Assembly: GCA_900552735.1 (NCBI GenBank)
Contig: USBA01000016.1
Coordinates: 1 to 17,603, forward strand
Length of the DNA: 17,603 bases
DNA from: an uncultured Collinsella sp.
GTDB lineage: Bacteria > Actinomycetota > Coriobacteriia > Coriobacteriales > Coriobacteriaceae
Direction: 5' to 3'
Part shown: positions 15,660-17,603 of the stretch, in pieces
How positions within the stretch are numbered: position 1 is the first letter of the stretch
Layout of the letters: the number at the start of each line of letters is the position of its first letter
Made by a program: the position numbers and the translations under genes
Notes under the pieces: model-generated
What the model saw: only the letters and a program-made list of their open reading frames with translations
Told to the model about the DNA's origin: nothing
Databases searched by the model: none

Positions 15660-16814
15660 ATGGTCGAGTGGATTGTTAAGCGTGCTCAGGGCGATCGTGC
15701 GCGTGTGGGCACGTTAGCGGGCATGGTGTGTATTGTCGCCAATGTCGCGCTTTGTGCTGCGAAGGGCGCAATTGGTGTGGTTTCGGGATCGGTTTCGATT
15801 GTGGCGGATGCCATGAACAACCTATCCGATGCCAGCTCGAACATCGTGAGTGTCCTTGGCTTTAAGCTGGCGAGCAAGCCGGCCGACCCCGAGCATCCTT
15901 ACGGCCACGGTCGCTACGAGTATCTCTCGGGTCTGGTCGTGGCGGCACTCGTGCTGCTGATCGGCCTTGAGCTGGTGAAGTCCTCGGTTGAGCGCGTCAT
16001 CCACCCCGAACCTGTCGAGTTCTCGCTTGCCCTGGTGGCAGTCCTGACGCTTTCGATGGTTGTTAAGCTGTGGATGGCGACCCTCAACCAAAAGCTCGGT
16101 GACCGTATTGAGTCCGATACGCTGCATGCGACCGCTCAGGATTCCAAGAACGATGTCCTTGCTACGGGTGCTGTGCTGGCGTGTGCGATTGTTTCGCAGG
16201 TGACGCATGTCAATCTTGATGCTTGGGTTGGACTTGCCGTTGGCGCCTATATTGGCTGGAGCGGCTTTGAGCTTATTCAAGATACGGTGAGCCCGCTTTT
16301 GGGCCAGGCACCCGATCCCAAGCTGGTCAAGCACATCCGAGACAAGATCATGAGCTATCCCGGCGTTTTGGGCGTTCATGACCTAATGGTTCACGATTAC
16401 GGTCCGGGCAGGAAGTTTGCAAGTGCGCACGCCGAGATGGCGGCCGAGGCCAGCCCACTGGAAAGCCACGATACGCTCGATAACATCGAGCAGTCGTTTA
16501 GGGACGAGGACGGCATGATCGTCACGCTCCATTACGATCCCATCGTGACCGACGATTCAAATGTGGCGAGCATGCGCCTGCGCATCAACGCTATGGCTCA
16601 AGAGATCGATAGCCGCCTTTCGATTCACGACCTACGTTGCGTGCCGGGCCCCACGCACACCAATGTGATCTTTGACTGCGTGCGACCCTCGGATTTGGGC
16701 ATGGGAGCCGATGAGCTCAAGCACGCGCTGGCACAACGAGTCGAATCGGAATATCCCAAGTCGATTGCCAAGATTACGATCGACGAAGACTACGTAGGGC
16801 ATACCCACGAGTAG
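15660..16814 (+). CDS. Cation diffusion facilitator, probably manganese efflux (MntE-like)
   Basis: CDF proteins are dimeric membrane antiporters that export divalent metals. The 384 residues comprise about six membrane helices (roughly 17-212) and a long cytosolic domain (213-384). Family signatures are ADAMNNLSDASSNIV (49-63) and HPYGHGRYEYLSG (79-91). The transport-site residues read Asn53 and Asp57 in helix 2, and Asp161 and Asp165 in helix 5. This NDDD set is typical of Mn2+ exporters such as pneumococcal MntE, whereas Zn2+ exporters have His/Asp sets. The substrate is inferred from these residues only. The ATG at 15660 has only a weak G-rich ribosome site; ATG 15636 is an alternative. 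The following phosphatase gene, 39 nt on, is probably co-transcribed. Confidence 0.88.
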   Translation: MVEWIVKRAQGDRARVGTLAGMVCIVANVALCAAKGAIGVVSGSVSIVADAMNNLSDASSNIVSVLGFKLASKPADPEHPYGHGRYEYLSGLVVAALVLLIGLELVKSSVERVIHPEPVEFSLALVAVLTLSMVVKLWMATLNQKLGDRIESDTLHATAQDSKNDVLATGAVLACAIVSQVTHVNLDAWVGLAVGAYIGWSGFELIQDTVSPLLGQAPDPKLVKHIRDKIMSYPGVLGVHDLMVHDYGPGRKFASAHAEMAAEASPLESHDTLDNIEQSFRDEDGMIVTLHYDPIVTDDSNVASMRLRINAMAQEIDSRLSIHDLRCVPGPTHTNVIFDCVRPSDLGMGADELKHALAQRVESEYPKSIAKITIDEDYVGHTHE

Positions 16815-16853
16815 GGCTGTGCCGATAAAGCAAGCTATGCAGAAGGGGAGACT

Positions 16854-17480
16854 ATGAAGAGGCTGTATCTGCTCCGCCACGGTCAGACAGAATTCAACGT
16901 CAAAAAGCTGGTCCAGGGCCGCTGCGATTCACCGTTGACCGACTTAGGCCGTCGGCAAGCGGGGGCGGCAGCCGCATGGCTCAAAGCCCACGACATCGTA
17001 CCCGACAAAGTGGTTTCTTCACCCTTAGGCCGAGCCATGGACACGGCAAGTCTCGTCGCATGTGAACTCTTCGGTCCGGACGCCGCTGTCGAGCCCTGCG
17101 AAGGCATTATCGAGCGCGGCTACGGCACCTTCGAAGAAGGCCCCCATGACGCCCTGCCCACCGACGTCTGGGATCCGGGCGAGGATCTGGTCCCCTTCGG
17201 AGGAGAGGGAAGCAAAGCGTTACAAGAACGCATGGTAGACACTCTCACCAATATCATGGGCTCCGAGGGCATCGAAACCCTTCTAGCAGTAAGCCACGGC
17301 AGCGCCAGCCGCCAATTCATCAAGGCCGCAGCCCTAGAGGGCTTCGAACTCCCAGCAAAACTCCCCAACTGCGCCATCATGATCTTCGATTTCGAAGAGG
17401 CAAAGCCACAAGCAGAAGGCGAGTCAATGCAATGCAAGTTCACCCTCCAGCAAATAGTGGATCCCCAACAAAGTCATTAG
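16854..17480 (+). CDS. Histidine phosphatase superfamily protein (phosphoglycerate mutase-like)
   Basis: The 208-residue protein has the full catalytic set of the branch-1 family: Arg8-His9 in LLRHGQTEFN, Arg60 in SSPLGRAMDTA, Glu87 in ERGYG and His148 in SHGSASR. It begins at an ATG after AAGGGGAG. Family members include cofactor-dependent phosphoglycerate mutase, fructose-2,6-bisphosphatase and cobalamin/nucleotide phosphatases. At this length it is more likely a broad phosphatase than the glycolytic mutase, which is usually about 230-250 residues and reads ERHYG. Codons ending in A (gca, cca, cta, caa) are more frequent in its second half than in the preceding genes. The substrate is not determinable from context. 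Confidence 0.9.
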   Translation: MKRLYLLRHGQTEFNVKKLVQGRCDSPLTDLGRRQAGAAAAWLKAHDIVPDKVVSSPLGRAMDTASLVACELFGPDAAVEPCEGIIERGYGTFEEGPHDALPTDVWDPGEDLVPFGGEGSKALQERMVDTLTNIMGSEGIETLLAVSHGSASRQFIKAAALEGFELPAKLPNCAIMIFDFEEAKPQAEGESMQCKFTLQQIVDPQQSH

Positions 17481-17520
17481 CCTGAACGAGCAGAGTTAAG
17501 CAGACATCAACGTGGCGTTA

Positions 17521-17596
<76 letters not shown>

Positions 17597-17603
17597 GAGG
17601 GGG

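Overview
The window is a high-GC bacterial chromosome segment that looks like a Coriobacteriia genome, most likely Collinsella or a close relative. This is inferred from GC content, codon use, an actinobacterial-looking str operon sitting beside a Firmicutes-style type II fatty-acid cluster with FabK, and a fused AccD-AccA. No 16S gene or database search was available, so the genus is tentative. The right end runs into 67 consecutive G, which looks like a sequencing or assembly artefact at a contig end.

Layout. Bases 3-77 carry the last 24 codons of an unidentified gene, followed by an intrinsic terminator. Bases 118-480 have no convincing gene but are packed with inverted repeats. These include a 37-bp inverted repeat around a smaller hairpin, and its right arm can alternatively form a terminator-like hairpin. 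A sigma70-type promoter (480-508) then drives rpsL, rpsG, fusA and rpsJ (602-4014), closed by a strong terminator. Neither tuf nor the rest of the S10 operon follows.

The minus-strand birA (4131-4901) encodes a biotin-protein ligase without a DNA-binding domain. It diverges from a long plus-strand fatty-acid operon, 5078-14253: fabH, acpP, fabK, fabD, fabG, fabF, accB, fabZ, accC, accDA. The divergent region holds two copies of an 18-nt motif placed like operators around the probable fabH -10 element. A stand-alone PTS EIIC membrane protein gene follows with no terminator before it, and the transcript probably ends at the hairpin at 15547-15578. The last two genes are a cation diffusion facilitator with an Asn-Asp-Asp-Asp metal site (probably Mn2+ efflux) and a histidine phosphatase of the phosphoglycerate mutase family.

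How it works together. BirA biotinylates AccB. AccB, AccC and AccDA form acetyl-CoA carboxylase, which makes malonyl-CoA. FabD loads malonate on AcpP, FabH starts the chain, and FabF, FabG, FabZ and FabK run the elongation cycle. Every protein needed for saturated chain synthesis from acetyl-CoA, apart from the ACP phosphopantetheinyl transferase, is encoded here. No transcriptional repressor gene and no recognisable gene for introducing double bonds is present.

The observations most worth a second look are the nested inverted repeats before the str operon, the putative operator pair before fabH, Arg at position 88 of ribosomal protein S12 (a streptomycin-resistance position), the AccDA fusion, the displaced rpsJ, and the solo EIIC at the end of the lipid operon.
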